The notes beneath the pieces were generated by a model, which had not been told where the DNA came from, did no database searches, and saw nothing but the letters and a program-made list of their open reading frames with translations. From positions 1 through 6,651 of the forward strand of contig CAJUFL010000103.1 of NCBI GenBank assembly GCA_910585605.1: a stretch of DNA of 6,651 bases. Reading direction: 5' to 3'. The number at the start of each line of letters is the position of its first letter. Within the stretch, counting starts at the first letter, position 1. A program made the position numbers and the translations under genes. Below are positions 5,557 through 6,651 of the stretch, one piece after another. This DNA is from an uncultured Lachnospiraceae bacterium. GTDB lineage: Bacteria > Bacillota > Clostridia > Lachnospirales > Lachnospiraceae.

Positions 5557-5928
5557 TCAACTTTCATATCTAAAAAATTCTCTTGCCAACGCTTCTGCTA
5601 TAGCTTTACTGTATCCCTGCTTCAAATAGCCCTGAACAATTGTGCCAAACATACCTTTTATCATATCCGCCTCTATATCGCAATAGGCTTGCAACTCTCC
5701 CGACAATGCCATTGCAACATATTCAATCGGCTTATCATCCAACAGCTTATGCAGCTTCGCAAGCGATTGTTCTGTAGTATGCAGATTAGCTTCTATTTCT
5801 TCACATTTCAACTGCAAAATATTGCCATCAGAATAATAAATTTCCACATAACCGTTATCCATGTTGTATTCACAACCCATAATATTTTCCATAGAATACT
5901 GTTCGCTCCAATTTCCATTATCCATCAT
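5557..5928 (-). CDS. DUF6061-like protein of a mobile element
   Basis: A 123-residue protein. Residues ~17-85 (GCEYNMDNGYVEIYYSDGNI, then LHKLLDDKPIEYVAMALSGELQAYCD) resemble DUF6061 proteins, small uncharacterised proteins common in Clostridia mobile elements. A C-terminal extension (~86-123, with MIKGMFGTIVQGYLKQGYSKAIAEALAREFF) is amphipathic and alanine-rich. The start is ATG at 5928 of an ATGATG pair, with AAGGA about 10 bases upstream; a later Met at 12 or 16 is also possible. It starts 16 bp after the relaxase stop and its own stop is 8 bp before the next ATG, so all three genes form one operon. No biochemical function is known to me. Family assignment is from memory of the pattern, without a search. 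Confidence 0.7.
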   Translation of the reverse strand: MMDNGNWSEQYSMENIMGCEYNMDNGYVEIYYSDGNILQLKCEEIEANLHTTEQSLAKLHKLLDDKPIEYVAMALSGELQAYCDIEADMIKGMFGTIVQGYLKQGYSKAIAEALAREFFRYES

Positions 5929-5944
5929 ATCAATCCGTCCTTTC

Positions 5945-6651
5945 TTATCTGCTTATTCCATACGCTCTGTTCTGCTGTTTTTCACTCTGTGCGATTCGTT
6001 CCAATTCCCTTGCATTTGTCACAATAATATCAATTTTGTCTACCCCGACATATTGTTTCACACGCTCAAAATCATCCGCTTTTTCCTGCAACTGTTCTAA
6101 TTTTACATACTGCTGATGTACCTTACTTTTATAGAAGTCAATATCCTCTGCCTGTTTTGTAACTTTTGCCTTTAACTGCTTAATCTGATCCATCAGATTG
6201 ACGCATTTTATCGTAAGGCTTTTCACAATTTCTTTCAGCCTTTCTACAAGCGGCATAGCGTTCTTTTCCCGATAAGCCTTTGCGCTCATTAACGCAGTCG
6301 ATTCCGGCAACTGCCATTTAGCATCTTCATCATAGGCATGTATATTACGTTCCAATTCCGCTTTAGAATCAGCCATTTTCTCAATATCCTGCTGTAACTT
6401 TTTCTGCCGCTGTTCCAATGCTTTATTATCAGACATTAGCTTTTCCCTGTTCTCTATCAATCCATCCGTCTGCTCCCTTAATAAATCATTGGTTGCGGAA
6501 AGCTCTGTTATTTCTTGCCGAACAGCTTCATTCTCCTGCTTTATCTTCTCCATTTCATTTTCAGCCAAGACTTGTTGGTAAATAATGTGGGATAACTCCG
6601 CTTTATTGCTGGATACTGCCTTTTCTAATTTTTCAACTTCTTTTACCCTCT
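5945..6651 (-). CDS. Mob_Pre/MobV-type relaxase, C-terminal part (5' end outside window)
   Basis: The frame is open from the right edge to TAA at 5947-5945, giving 234 visible residues; the N-terminal relaxase domain with its histidines lies outside. What is seen is the long coiled coil typical of the C-terminal half of Clostridia plasmid mobilization (Mob_Pre) relaxases. The landmark WQLPESTALMSAKAYREKNA is followed by PLVERLKEIVKS, another coiled coil, and FERVKQYVGVDKIDIIV near the end. Relaxases nick oriT and lead DNA transfer using a helper conjugation system. This gene heads the three-gene module closed by the terminator at 5190-5214. The TTG at 6568 is only an internal codon, since coding sequence continues upstream of it. 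Without the catalytic domain, a different coiled-coil protein remains possible. Confidence 0.75.
   Translation of the reverse strand, partial: RVKEVEKLEKAVSSNKAELSHIIYQQVLAENEMEKIKQENEAVRQEITELSATNDLLREQTDGLIENREKLMSDNKALEQRQKKLQQDIEKMADSKAELERNIHAYDEDAKWQLPESTALMSAKAYREKNAMPLVERLKEIVKSLTIKCVNLMDQIKQLKAKVTKQAEDIDFYKSKVHQQYVKLEQLQEKADDFERVKQYVGVDKIDIIVTNARELERIAQSEKQQNRAYGISR

Noticed and set aside
5206..6027. A 273-residue plus-strand frame
   Set aside because: It lies antisense to three genes with good ribosome sites and family resemblance, has low-complexity Ser/Phe/Cys-rich composition, and matches nothing I know.
6566..6568. TTG as start of the coiled-coil protein
   Set aside because: The frame stays open with coiled-coil codons to the window edge, so the gene begins outside.
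1..6651. CRISPR array, tRNA or rRNA gene, insertion sequence
   Set aside because: I saw no regularly spaced repeats, cloverleaf, rRNA-like stretch or transposase; the element end is marked by tuf rather than a tRNA.

Overview
The window looks like one end of a mobilizable genetic element in a low-GC Gram-positive bacterium. A gut Clostridia/Lachnospiraceae-type host is the best guess, from AT-rich DNA, strong AGGAGG-type ribosome sites, a Mob_Pre/MobV-type relaxase tail and a DUF6061-like gene. All genes I accept lie on the minus strand, so in gene order the window reads from right to left.

Right end (6651-5234): the C-terminal part of a relaxase (cut by the window edge), a DUF6061-like protein and a small charged protein, closed by a rho-independent terminator at 5190-5214. 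Between this mobilization module and the cargo (5237-4996) lie a perfect 20-bp palindrome, a possible orphan C-terminal coding tail, and a good sigma-A promoter for the next gene.

Middle (4995-2778): a type II restriction-modification cassette in the order small HTH regulator, C5-cytosine methyltransferase, Eco47II-family endonuclease. A 7+7 bp inverted repeat overlaps both the regulator's stop codon and the -35 box of a methyltransferase promoter, so it is a natural candidate operator. By eye I find no GGNCC site anywhere in the window.

Left (2726-192): a tightly packed five-gene cluster. It encodes a two-helix membrane protein, a 43-residue basic proline-rich microprotein, a caspase-like protease with intact His/Cys dyad and a C-terminal winged-helix-like region, a ThsB-like (DUF1863) TIR protein, and a second, TIR_2-type protein. 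The TIR plus caspase core matches the published type IV Thoeris concept, in which a TIR enzyme makes a cyclic-ADP-ribose signal that activates a caspase-like protease. The extra TIR, the membrane protein and the microprotein are not part of that two-gene core, so this may be an expanded or undescribed variant.

Extreme left (1-191): a bidirectional terminator-like hairpin, a pair of TTGGCACC direct repeats 11 bp apart, and the last 18-19 codons of an elongation factor Tu gene (tuf) detached from the rest of that gene. The simplest reading is that the element integrated into the 3' end of tuf. The fragment here would be the displaced attachment-site copy, and intact tuf plus the integrase would lie beyond the right edge.
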